A stretch of DNA of 64,000 bases from positions 5,456,001 through 5,520,000 of the forward strand of contig NC_056554.1 in the NCBI RefSeq assembly GCF_910596095.1, written 5' to 3'. Below, in pieces: positions 14,781 through 37,851 of the stretch (the first letter of the stretch is position 1; each line of letters opens with the position of its first letter). The notes beneath the pieces are model-generated. The model had not been told where the DNA came from, did not search any database, and worked only from the letters and a program-made list of their open reading frames with translations. The DNA comes from Thunnus maccoyii (taxonomy: Eukaryota > Chordata > Actinopteri > Scombriformes > Scombridae). The translations under genes were made by a program, and so were the position numbers.

Positions 14781-14997
14781 GTCAGCAGCACCACAGCACT
14801 GCCCCCTTTTTTCTCTCCTTCTGGATCTTGCATAGGCCAACACCGCCAAAAACTACATTATGAAATACAAAAAAATAATAATAAATAGGCTTAGAGAGGC
14901 ATAATCATTTTGACACATTTGCTGTAGTCGGGACCGCTTGGTTTCTGCTGTTCGCAGCGTGGTATTAGGTAATGATGTCATTTTACATACCTTAATC

Positions 14998-15290
14998 CGA
15001 TGGTTCTCAAAGTGGGGTCCGAGGACCCCCAGGGTCGTTGAGGAGGTCCCAGGAGGTCCCTCGCAAAAAGGGGAATAATTTATCTTCACTATAATTCCAT
15101 CCATAAGTAACACAGTGACAGCATATATGATTATTTTGGTCATTGGTTTCATACACTTTCAGTGATAAGACATCTAAAAGCAAAAATCTAATCAGATGGG
15201 GAATCCTGGGACAAAATCTTATCCAATAGGGGTCTGTAGTCTAATGTGTGTCAGTTTAGGGGCCCTTGATGTGAAAAAGTTTGCCTTAAT
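14998..15290. repeat. hAT-like dispersed remnant
   Basis: Starts with gatggttctcaaagtggggt, the usual end of hAT-derived repeats, and finishes near gaaaaagtttg, a partial inverse of it. The interior has the 'gaggtccc' style motifs of such elements. Confidence 0.45.
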
Positions 15291-15779
15291 TTACCTCTAC
15301 TCCTATATCCACCTAATTGTATCATTCATAGTCAAGAATGATGCAGATGTCATGCCACACAACAAATACAAATAGGCATATACTTACAAGAATATCCAAG
15401 AAATATTATAGAAATATCACATATATCAGAAGATAACATGCCAGAGGTGAGTTGTTGCTGAACAGACACACATCAGGGAGGATACAACAGAACTGTACTT
15501 ACACATAATGTCAGTAATATTATGTTTCACTGAGCTAAGGTAGAATAAAATCAATGTTATTAAAATATTAGGACATACTGTGTACTGTGAGGATTTAGGG
15601 AGTTACTGTAAAAATATTCACACAGTATTACTTCCTATGTTGACTATTTAGTGGGATAAAGCAGTGATGTCATTATGATGAAATAGCCTGAAAAGACGAT
15701 GAATAAACAGATCATGTCCTCATTCCTGTCACATAATGTAGGCTAGACACTTTGGTGATGGTTGTCCGTGATACTGTAG

Positions 15780-15990
15780 CTGTCACAGCTCAGTGGGTCT
15801 GCACAGGGAGCTGTGAGCCGCTTCCTCCCGTTTCAGTCCGTGAGGAGAGTGACTTCCACTGATGCTGGAGCGCCCCCTCGCGTCCGCGCCCCCCCTCCCC
15901 TCCTCCCGCTGACCGACCCTGCATGCGCTCCGAGCACAACTGGAGCAGGGATCCCAAAATATCTGCGCGAGCACGCTCATGCACGTTTCA
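15780..15990. promoter_or_regulatory. GC/CpG-rich patch, possible promoter
   Basis: About 200 bp much richer in GC and CpG than its AT-rich surroundings (gcgccccctcgcgtccgcgc). No linked exon is seen on either strand, so direction and gene are unknown. It may also be a regulatory CpG patch without transcription. Confidence 0.25.
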
Positions 15991-16902
15991 CTGGCAGTGT
16001 TATTGGCGGGATTCAGATGTAATCCTGATGATGAGAGATGTGAGCCATTCTAACCTGAGATACCTACCTTTTATTTGCAAAATAGACTTTATATCCACCC
16101 ATACTGGCTGACAAAAACCTCTGGGAGAGGCGATCACACAGAACACGAGTTATAATTCATATCAACGTACAGGCTATTATGAATAATACGTGTATGAATA
16201 ACCTAAAGGGTGGTAAGGGAAAAATGTAGAGCATAAATGCTTTATAATTAGTGGTTGTCTGCATTGTAGTTATATTACATTGGTCGTAATTATGCTGTCA
16301 CCGTGTCAGAAAGGATTTTTGTACAAGATATCAAATGCAAAATCATTGTGTTCAACTGTTATTGCACTGTATTCAACCTTACCCCTGTTACTGCTGTTAG
16401 ATTTTAAAATTTCAAGAGAGATTTAGCTGAAAGAGCAAAATTAATATAAAAATGTCAATGCAACGGACTCCAGGAACGTAAAGTATGAAAATAAGTGAAG
16501 TAAAACACTTATTATAACATCAAACATTGAGGACAAGATGTAAAGCAATGTCGTTTTTATGTGTCTCAGTAAGAAGATGGTTTCAGTAAAGAACAAGCAG
16601 GCTGATAGGACTCAAGCTATTTATTTATTATTCTGTACTGAACAAACACTTCCTAATCGATTCTGCTTTGTTTTTTGTTGTTTTTTTTCATAATCAGTTT
16701 AAATTAACCAGAAGAAGGCAGACAACTGAAAACCTGCGTACAAGAACGGTGATGGGACCGCGCCTCAGTTTATTCACCATAACCTATACATTACAGTAAA
16801 TATCCATCATGTCTGCTTCATATACCGACACCAAAAACATCCTCCTTTGTTCCCAAATATTAAAAATGACCGCAGGTCTGCCATGTGGCTCACAGAGTGA
16901 CT

Positions 16903-16976
16903 CATCTCTGCCGGGACTCGAACCCGGAGCCTCTGGATTAGAAGTCCAGCGCGCTATTCCATTGCGCCACAGAGAC
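16903..16976 (-). tRNA. tRNA-Arg (anticodon TCT)
   Basis: The minus strand folds into a full 74-nt cloverleaf. Acceptor stem GTCTCTG pairs with CAGAGAT (first pair G-U), followed by discriminator G. The D arm is GCGC...GCGC around a loop with GG. The anticodon arm CTGGA-CTTCTAA-TCCAG gives anticodon TCT. A 5-base variable loop and T arm CCGGG-TTCGAGT-CCCGG follow. There is no intron. A-box and B-box (GGTTCGAGTCC) promoter elements are internal. Confidence 0.95.
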
Positions 16977-17966
16977 TGCGCCAGGATAACCAGGGCCTAT
17001 CACCGTTTACATACTTCACATCCTCTCATATCGCTGCTCCCTGCATCCTTGCAGCATCAGGACCACTGTGCGCCGACATGTTGGCTCCGCCGCAGCCGGC
17101 CAGCAGAGGGCGCTGCTGCTTCTCTATGAGGTGGGAGGTCCCTTGAAGCTGATCAAGTTATCTGGCATTAGACCGGAAGTTAATAATTACAGTGTGAGAA
17201 AATAAAAAGACCTACACGCTGGATATAGCGCAAAACATGTGTAGTGCCTGTATTTTGAAACTCCCTTATCCGGAAGCTTGTTTTATTCCATATAGTTTAA
17301 CGCTCACAGCTTAAATACGCAGAGCCAAAATGGTGCCTGTGGGATCTCTGTATTCCCGTTTTCACACTGAAATATTATTTATCATGGTATGTGTGGGTTT
17401 ATTTAATGCATTCAGTAGTAAAGATGGAACACGGCTGCTGCATTAAGACTGCCAGTGTCGCCAATACCGTGTGGTTATTTATGTATGGCCATTCAGAATC
17501 AAATGACAGTGAAATTGGCTTTAACGTGTTTCCAGTGAGCGATCATATAGACCAGGGTGTAAAAATACCCACATTCAGTATAGTCTGAGTAAAACAGTTT
17601 TTAATTGTAAAATATAGTTTTAACGGTTGTATTCATTTTTTGGCCTTCGTTTTCCTTTCATGTCTATTCAGTGAAGGTCCCATATGTGAATGATGCAGAT
17701 CTCTCTCTGTATGGAGTAACGCTGGTGGGGTTACACCAAGATTGCATCAGAAACACAATTGAGAACCTCCTTCTGATTTTCACGTGGTGACACCTTAAAG
17801 ATCCCCTCCAGACATGTTTGAAGATGTGAATAAATTACTTTGAATAATAATTATTGTGTGATATGCTTTTTCCACAAAAAAGTTAAATTATTTTGTTAAA
17901 ATTCTTAAAATGACGTCTACACTTTCTCCCTGATTAAAAATCCAGAATCTATAAATATGCAAGTAT

Positions 17967-18271
17967 TAGAGATGAACTAATCCGACTTTTTCAGTCCTGA
18001 TACCGCTACTGATACCTAGGTTTAGGGTATTAGCAATTAGCAGTATGCATCACTGTGTGGAAGAGACTGGGATCATTCTTTCAAGTGTAGGGCAAAATTA
18101 GGCTCGACTTAAATATTGCTTTCATAACTTTGTAAAACAATATGTAAATAAATACATAGATATAAATGTACTAAATTGTTATTTATTTAAATAATGGTAT
18201 CCGATACCAGATCAGCCCATTGTCACTGATACATGATCCAGCTATTTGATATCAGTATCGGTGCATCTCTA
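17967..18271. mobile_element. hAT-like non-autonomous element (MITE)
   Basis: The ends are tagagatg and catctcta, flanked by gcaagtat and gtaaatat, a 6/8 match expected of an 8-bp hAT target duplication. The interior has repeated gatacc/ggtatc motifs, as in common vertebrate tagagatgcaccgat elements. No coding capacity. Confidence 0.65.
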
Positions 18272-20934
18272 GTAAATATTGTTCATTTCAGAAGTTGAAC
18301 TGCTGGGCACAAGATCCTATTTCACTGTAAAGTCCATTCTCAGTGTTTGTGCACTGGGGGCTTCAAGTTTCCACACTACACTAATTAGTTGTGATGTCAC
18401 AAATCATGCTCATAGGCCCGCCCCTTAAACCTGGATTTTGAGTGAGCTCAGAGAAACTTTCCACTTTGAGCAGATGAATGTGAAAACAGAATTTTAGTGT
18501 CAAACTCTGCACATAAATCATTCTGCACAGCGAAGCTCAAACACTATAGTTTTCTTCTTGTAGTAACAAGAAGAAAAACATTTTTGAGTGGTGGGGAACT
18601 TTAATTAATATCATATCATTCATTCTGCAGTGTCTTTATACACTGTTCATTTCAGGGACACCCAAGTACAGCATGCAGCTGGGTTTGTGGAGATCTTTGT
18701 TACTGAATGGCAGCCACAACCAATTCTTTCTTATAGTTTTCTTGGTATTTAATGTGTCTAATGCCATGAATTGGATTATACCACTTTTCACCAATGTGTC
18801 AGTTAAATGCGCACTAGTCCAGTAATTTTGGACACTAAATATCCAAAACCACAGACACGTACCTCAATAAGCTTGACATTCAAGCATTAAGACTTGGATT
18901 GATGATGTCATCAGGTCAGACAACATGGGCTCAGAGATTTATGTTTGAAAATTACATCAAAATGGGATTTATATTAGGCTACTGTAACATTTTGTATCTA
19001 TTTTGTTTCACTTTAACCCAACAGAAAAAAAGATATGTGGTAATAGGAAGCATCTAAGCCATTTTCAGAAATGCAGTAGTAGCAGCTCTTAGAAAAGCTG
19101 TTAAAGCCACAAAATGTAGCAATTTTAAAATGATTTCAAAAACTTCCCTTTCCTGCTAAAGATACTGAAGAAATGCTTGTTCCCTTCTGCAAGTTTCACT
19201 CAAACTGAGGAGAAGTGAGAACTTTTATCATAAAATGAAACATTTCTTCCGAACAGCAGATGCAGTGAAGTTCCCCAGCAGTTCTTGTTACTCTATTTTT
19301 GCTGATCATGCAAAGCTTTTTTAATATCTATATGTCCAGTAAGTCTAGGTGTACTTGGCCAGAAATGGTTTACAGGGTGATCAGGACCAGTATTATTCTC
19401 CATTCATAAATTATATATTCATATGCGACTCTGACACAGAGGATGCAAAGTCGGGTCAACAGCTTTTCAAAGGAAATGACAAAGAGATAACACTCATTGC
19501 TGTCTTCATAACTTGCAAAAGTGGATGTTGTGAAATGTTTTGCTTCTAAATTCTGGTTAATAATGTGAGGTTCTTATTTAGTAATGAATGCTTCTGAGTG
19601 CACTCATTATTTATTCAGCCTGGCCCATGTAGTTGTAATGATGTAGTTTGGGGATTTTTTAAAAAGATCATAAAACATATTTTTGTCTGCTATTTTGCCT
19701 GTATAAATCTTGATAAGATGACTGTGTCTCAATGTTCAGGATTTGGTCCAAAGTGTCTCTTGTGCCAAGTATAACTGTAAAAGAGAGGATAACAGAATTA
19801 CAAAAAATGAGGAGTAAAAGATCATCTACAATCCAAATGGGCTGTTACTCAAAGGAGTTATGAATTTATCGACCCCAGATTCTTTTAGAAAAATCAACTC
19901 TTCAATGCAGATTAACTGCAATGGTGAGGAAAACACTGATATGTAATGTTTAAGAACAGACTAATATCAGAATGATGTATCGATCTAAGAAACTAAAAAA
20001 ATAAACTGTCCCTTCTGATTCATTGTAAGCACTGTTGCCAACATTCACTTTCAATATTGTTTTAGAAATTATGAACCATTGAGAGTAGTACTTCAATGTT
20101 GAGGTCAGTGGAAAATAGGCAGTTATAATCAGAAAACCAGCTGATGGTAAGTGTGCAGACTTACAGTAAACTAGCTGTTTCATAAGAAATACCAGATTTA
20201 CTCAGTGGAAAATAACAAAATTACACAACAAATGTAATGTTTAGAGTTTTGAAATATAATATTAAAAATGGCACATCTGCATTTGTTTCTCTACATAAAT
20301 GACATTGTCAAATATTTATTGAAACAGTTGATACAAAAACTGATACATCATTGATACAGCAGTATAGATGAGCATTTTTACATGATTCCTTTATTTAACA
20401 TTCATTCATCATAAAAAAATAAAAAAGAAAGGGATGTAACATACATAAAGAAGAAAGGAAGCTCTGCCACTATCTTGTTCAGAGGAAGTTCGAGTTGATG
20501 CCTCCCCTATTTTGCCAAGTAGATAAGCTTGACTACACAATATGCCAAGTCAATGAAATTACTGTCATAGCTCAATACACAAGAAAAAAAATATTTTTAG
20601 ACGCCTACTCATTCCATTTCCCGGCTTCCACAAACACTGTACATTCATGTGATCTCTTGAGAGCAAATGTTGATACCCTCCAGGTGTTTTTTAGCTCTAC
20701 AAACATCTCATAGCTGCTCTGAAAGCGGAAAATGCCTCAAAGGTGACTAAGTGAGACCTGGAGCTGTTGATGGTAGACTTGATAAAATACGCAATACACT
20801 TTATGGTCAGAGCTATAGCAACATTAACTTCCTCTATCGAAACCACAACAGCTATATATTCAGAAGTTGGCCAGGCTGGTTTAACATTCAACATTTTTTA
20901 GGCTGGTTGATGCTGGTTGAACAGCAAGCAGCAA

Positions 20935-21210
20935 AGTAACTAAGTACTAAGTTGAGCTACTTGTACTTTACCTGAGCATTTCCATTTGATGCTACTTTAT
21001 ACTTCCACTTCACTACATTTCAGAGGGAAATATTGTGCTTTCTACTCCACTACATTTATTTAACAGCTTTAGTCACTTTTCAGATGAAGATTAGACACAA
21101 TGGATAATATAACAAGCTTTTAAAATACAACACATTGTCAAAGATGAAACCAGTAGTTTCGAACCTTTTTGGCTTTTGATGTCTTGAATCTATAACTTAT
21201 TAAAAATGTG
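20935..21210. repeat. Fish 'tacttgtactttact'-family repeat
   Basis: Contains cttgtactttacctgagcat, ctactccactacatttattt and ttcgaacctttttggctttt. Non-coding, widely dispersed in teleosts. Confidence 0.5.
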
Positions 21211-22374
21211 GTTGTAATCACTGAGGTCTACCTCAGTCAGTGAGATCCTGTAGGGCAGTTTGTCCGTCCGAGAACTGTTTATATAAATCTCAATTGTTCC
21301 ATTGTACAACAGTGCCAGGTGTTTCCCTGACCTTTGTCCGGCCAGTAATTTAGCAATCAGGCAACAATGGTGCAGTGAATTCTCTTTGGACCATATGGAC
21401 ATGCAGTCCTCTCAGGCCATGTCTTTGTATGTGTTGTGTTCTTCATAAAAGAGGTGGCCACTAAAATGAACCACAGAAGGTGACTGGCCATGAACCAGAT
21501 AGCAGTGAAGCAGGATTACAAGTGCAATAGGATTGGTGTGAGCAGCAAAAGCAAGTGGCACAGTGCAGTTTTGCTGTCAGGCATGACATTAGAATGCCGA
21601 CCAAAGGTTATGGTTATGCAGGTGATTCTTATGTATCTATCATCCTCAACTGTCTGTAGGATGTATAAGCATCTTCCCTTTGTTGATTGAATACTTGGCC
21701 ATCTGACGAGACACATTCATTAAATCTTACTGTATATAATCAGAACCTTTGCTTTTTGTATACAGTGAACTAGCAGGCTGTAACTTGGTGGCAGTTGCAC
21801 ACAGGTTATTCTATTTATTCTATTATCTATCAAAAAAAACAACAATTCATCAGTTTCACAGTTTAAGTCATTAAGACTATAGTTGACAAATGTTGATATT
21901 CCAGGGACAAGAGATGCAACTGATGATTATTATCATCAGTTAAAATGTGATTTATTTTTTTGATTAATTATTTGGGCTTATTTAGTGCAACAGAGATGCT
22001 TATTTCTCTTACAAAAGTTTCCAGAGCCCAAGATCTTCAGAACATCAGTACAACATCCAAAGATACATTCACAGTGATAGAAAATAGAAAAACTGCAAAT
22101 TCTCACATTTGAGATGCTGGGGTTTAAAAGGGCAGGTTTAGATTTCAGTACATGTTCAGCACTGCTGGAGACACATTAGTGTATCACACTGTTGTCTCTC
22201 GATTCATTATTACCGAACTCCCCATGACCGCCCATGTCTCTGCTGTTTGTGCCTGAAGCACAGCAGCGCAGTAGTAAGGCTTATTTAGTTTTTAAAAAAT
22301 GCTTATTGCTCTGATTTTAAAAATGTGGTCATTAATGGCTGTAACTGTACGCAATAAAGGATAGAGAATGAGGA

Positions 22375-22380
22375 TTTATT
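22375..22380 (-). terminator. Candidate poly(A) signal for the IL-13Ra2-like gene
   Basis: AATAAA on the minus strand, about 590 nt past the stop codon. It is the first canonical hexamer I noticed downstream. It is a six-base match only, so support is weak. Confidence 0.3.
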
Positions 22381-22876
22381 TGTTGGTCGGGAAAAGCTTT
22401 ACCCTTAACCAATCTCTGAAAAAAACAAAATGAATGCTTAAATTTTGTTAACAAAATTATTACAATGAGCTGTCCATTCATGTAAATGACAGACGTTTTT
22501 TTGTAGAACTGGTAATGGTAGAATTATTGTGCAGATCTAAACAGAGGTAAATATAATGTAACTGACTACACTGAATTCAGATTGGTGGCGTATGACAAGT
22601 TCCATGTAATTCAGTGTAACATACTCCGACATAACCGTGTGAATAACAGTGAGTACATCTCATCATCAGTTTTTGAGCATATAAGGAGTAGCCGCCACTG
22701 TCTTGTTGAGAGGAAGTTTGAGTTCACACTTCCCCTGACGCACATGACTACTGAATATGCAAAGTCATTAAAAAAAATGGGGTACAATATCTATTTCTAA
22801 TTTTGAGAAGCAGAGGGGCCCTTTTGTAAAAAAAAATATCCTTCTAAGAATCTCCTACATTCAGCAGTTAAAAAAT

Positions 22877-22929
22877 AAAGTCTCCATAATTCTTGTTGAG
22901 CAAGTTCTACAAGAATTATGGGAGACTTT
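22877..22929 (-). other. Stem-loop in the 3' UTR of the IL-13Ra2-like gene
   Basis: The arms aagtctccataattcttgt and acaagaattatgggagactt are complementary over about 19 pairs with one bulged base, around a 13-base loop. It begins about 40 nt after the stop codon, so it should be in the mRNA. It may be an mRNA stability element or a relic of a small inverted-repeat transposon. Confidence 0.6.
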
Positions 22930-22970
22930 GAGTTGTTGATGATTCAGGTTGTCGCCACTGCAGAGATGTG

Positions 22971-34954
<11,984 letters not shown>

Positions 34955-35075
34955 CCTGACGATCCTTTGAGTTGTATCCCTTCAGATGATTTTACCATGG
35001 AAGATAAAATGTTTTCCTTTGATAATTCCCGTTCCTGACGACGACAGTCTGCTGTGTAGCTTGCTGCTGCCACGG

Positions 35076-35083
35076 TTTATAAA
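35076..35083 (-). promoter_or_regulatory. TATA box of the IL-13Ra2-like gene (unit 1)
   Basis: TTTATAAA lies 122 bp upstream of the start codon at 34954 and reads the same on both strands. A GGGAATTATC element resembling an NF-kB half-site lies between it and the ATG (around 35021-35030). This suggests an inducible TATA promoter with a short 5' UTR. The start site is inferred. Confidence 0.5.
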
Positions 35084-36339
35084 AAAGGAAGAAACTCAGT
35101 ATGTCTGTTTCTCAACTCGACTTTCGATTCCAGCTTTATAGAGGAGATCATGCAAAAGAGTTGGAGACTGGGCGGAGATATTCCTCTTTTTTATTTGATG
35201 CGGACACGCGCGCGCAGGCACGCGCAAGACACGCATGTCACAAGCATACTCACTGTCTAAGGCAATTTACATTATGCCCATTAGGACTGCTATATCTAAA
35301 ACGGTGAGCACAGCATAAGGTTATTACTACTGCATATACAATAGTAGCCTGTGCTACAAAAGCAGCGCCAAACTGCGGTTAACTGACGCTTTATATTGTT
35401 TGTACAGTGTCTGTAACGTCCATTTTAGCAGCAGGCTCATAGGAAATCAAACTCATATGTCAGTGATCCAAGCTGCGACACGACCTCGAACAACAAAATC
35501 CAGGACTGATAATACCAAGTCCATCATTTCCTATGAAACCAGTATCTTTAAAAGAATGAACCACTCATTTGAAACTAGTGGCACGCAATCACAAACAAAG
35601 ACTTTCACTTTATCTTTTTAAATTCTCTTTAAATTAAAGCAGTATAATGTGTCAACCATCACCCAGAAAATGGTGCTGGTGAATCCAACAAAGCAACTTA
35701 AGACAAAAAAGCTTCCCTTAAGTTTAAGGAAGGAAGAGGGTATGACTAATGGTGATGTAGCATTGTGGATTTGGGTGTGTGGGCCAATGAGATAGCAGAC
35801 GTAAGGTTACACCATAATACTTCATTTTTGGAGTCCGCAAATTTCATGGTAATTTCCTGGAATGAAGGTTCTCATCAGTGAGTAGTTTCCAACTAGCTTC
35901 TAACTTCTGCCAAGCAGACCACCATATGGAAGTGAGTTGTTACAGCTTAATTTCCAAGTAGTTTCAGCCCAACTTCTGCCGGATAAAAAGTAAAGTAGGA
36001 ACTATTTACATTCTCACTAATTTCTGTATAATTTCAGCAGATCAGTACAACTTTGTAACAAATTTCATGACTGTCATTTTTTTATTGTTCTTCTCAATGT
36101 GTTGTGTATGAGAGCCTATCTGTGGATGCATTAAGTGTCGCCTATGGTTGACCTGATAACGGATGTTACCATCTTGCGACAGTCTTTCATTCGCTCTCCA
36201 ACAATCTGTGATAAAAAAATAAAAAAAAAACTATTAAAAACAAAATACTGAAAACTAAACTGAAGCTAAACTAAACTGGACATTAAATTCAAAAATAGTA
36301 TAGAAATAACAATAAGATTGAAAAGAGAAAACTATGATA

Positions 36340-36340
<1 letters not shown>

Positions 36341-36423
<83 letters not shown>
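36341..36423. repeat. (GT)n microsatellite upstream of unit 1 exon 1
   Basis: About 83 bp, with counterpart 43218-43296 in unit 2. Shorter GT tracts occur at 37405-37435 and 44275-44308. Confidence 0.95.
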
Positions 36424-36426
<3 letters not shown>

Positions 36427-37400
36427 AATATATGCTTGCTTTATGTCTAATGATCACCAAATCACAGACGTCAAGTAAATGTAACCTGTGTGTAACCTTC
36501 CCCTTGAGGTGGGGAATCTATGCTGCTGATTCTGGGTATAGTATCTACTGTATCTAAATCTAGGCCTCTCTAAATTATCTTAGACCCAAGATCTTACAGT
36601 TCAGTCAGATTACATGTCCACTTCAGTTGTCTAGGTTCAGTAAATTCACTGGGTTCGGTAGGGAGATTGGTGGTAGCAGACTCTACAAAGAGAGAAGACC
36701 TCCAACTCACACAAAACACACACAACCGCTGACTCAGGAAAAATAATAGAAAATATATTTATAAAGGCATTCTGTCTTGTTTCATTTTCCTGTTCGATTC
36801 TTTTTATACATTCAAAGAATCTTTTTAGAAAAAACAAAATTTCTTTGTTTGATGCAAATCTTCAACTCAGTCATATTTGGTCTTGAGTTCCTTCGCTTCA
36901 AATGTTCCTTTAATGTTGTTTGTCAACCTTGAGTTTCTTTATGACATCAGTTGCAGTCAGTTTTTAGTCTGTCTTGGGCCCAAGATGAAAAAAAATCATC
37001 TGAGATCTCTTATTATCACACAGTCTGAATTTCTTTGTTTCATTGTCCATCACATTGGAATTACTAATTGCTGATGTGATTCACTAGGAGAGGCTTGTTT
37101 TTCTCGGCCAGCAGCTGAGTTCACAGGAATCTGCCAAATTTTCAGCTTTTGTTTTAGCTTATTCGTAACAATTCACTATTTGCTGAGCTAGCGTGCTGTG
37201 GTTGTGTAAAACACAGTGGTGGTGGATGAAAGACTGTGGTCAGAGCAGATTGAAATACAGCATCACTTTTCTACACGTTATGCTTTTCAAACAGGTGTAT
37301 TGATAAAGTATTGGCTTTTTACTCTCTAAGATTTTATTGGAGTTACAGTAACAAACGCTCGTGTTATCTTCACTTCACCTGTGCTCTGCTGTTCATTGAC

Positions 37401-37438
<38 letters not shown>

Positions 37439-37851
37439 CTGTAGTGTGAGAATAAATTACACCAAAACTTTAAAAAGTACCAATAAATTAAATCAAATCA
37501 AGTTTATTTATAAAGCACATTTAAACTTTCCAGAGTTGACCAAAGTGCTGTACAATAAAATAACAAAAAGTTTTGCTCTCCTAAAATGGCTGCTTTGTAT
37601 GTTGTCCAAATTTTTAAGTTTTGGATTGTGTCACACCCCACATTACACAAATACATAAACAAACACACACACATCTCCATATTAGACAACTGCAAAAGTT
37701 AAGTTGCTCTCTGTCCAAGAAAGGACAGAGAGCAACTTCTTTTATAACTCTTAGCCTGAATGGGGAAGTGGGACGTATTTCAACAGAATGTTTCCTACAT
37801 AGGACACTTGCTACTAAATAAGCACTGGTCAGTCTACTTGTTGCATACTAC

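Larger units (their letters stand above)
7601..16902. other. Non-coding DNA, low-complexity rich
   Basis: Holds CT, C, GA, GT, CA and TC tracts, a short CAG run at 10970-11000, and CpG-containing patches near 12.3, 13.0-13.8 and 15.8 kb. CCAAT motifs in both directions near 13570-13590 hint at a promoter, but no exon follows that I can defend. Confidence 0.6.
16977..22374. other. Intergenic DNA between the tRNA and the receptor gene
   Basis: AT-rich, no convincing exon. Apart from the hAT-like element and the repeat at 20.9-21.2 kb, 20465-20520 and 22690-22740 share a diverged ccactgtcttgttgagagga-type repeat. Confidence 0.6.

Noticed and set aside
17391-17588. 66-codon frame on the plus strand after the tRNA
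   Set aside because: Reads more like protein than most, but has no family motif, no splice partner and no promoter that I can see.
36318-36557. Long CV or HT repeat 'proteins' at GT/CA tracts throughout the window
   Set aside because: These are translations of dinucleotide microsatellites, not genes.
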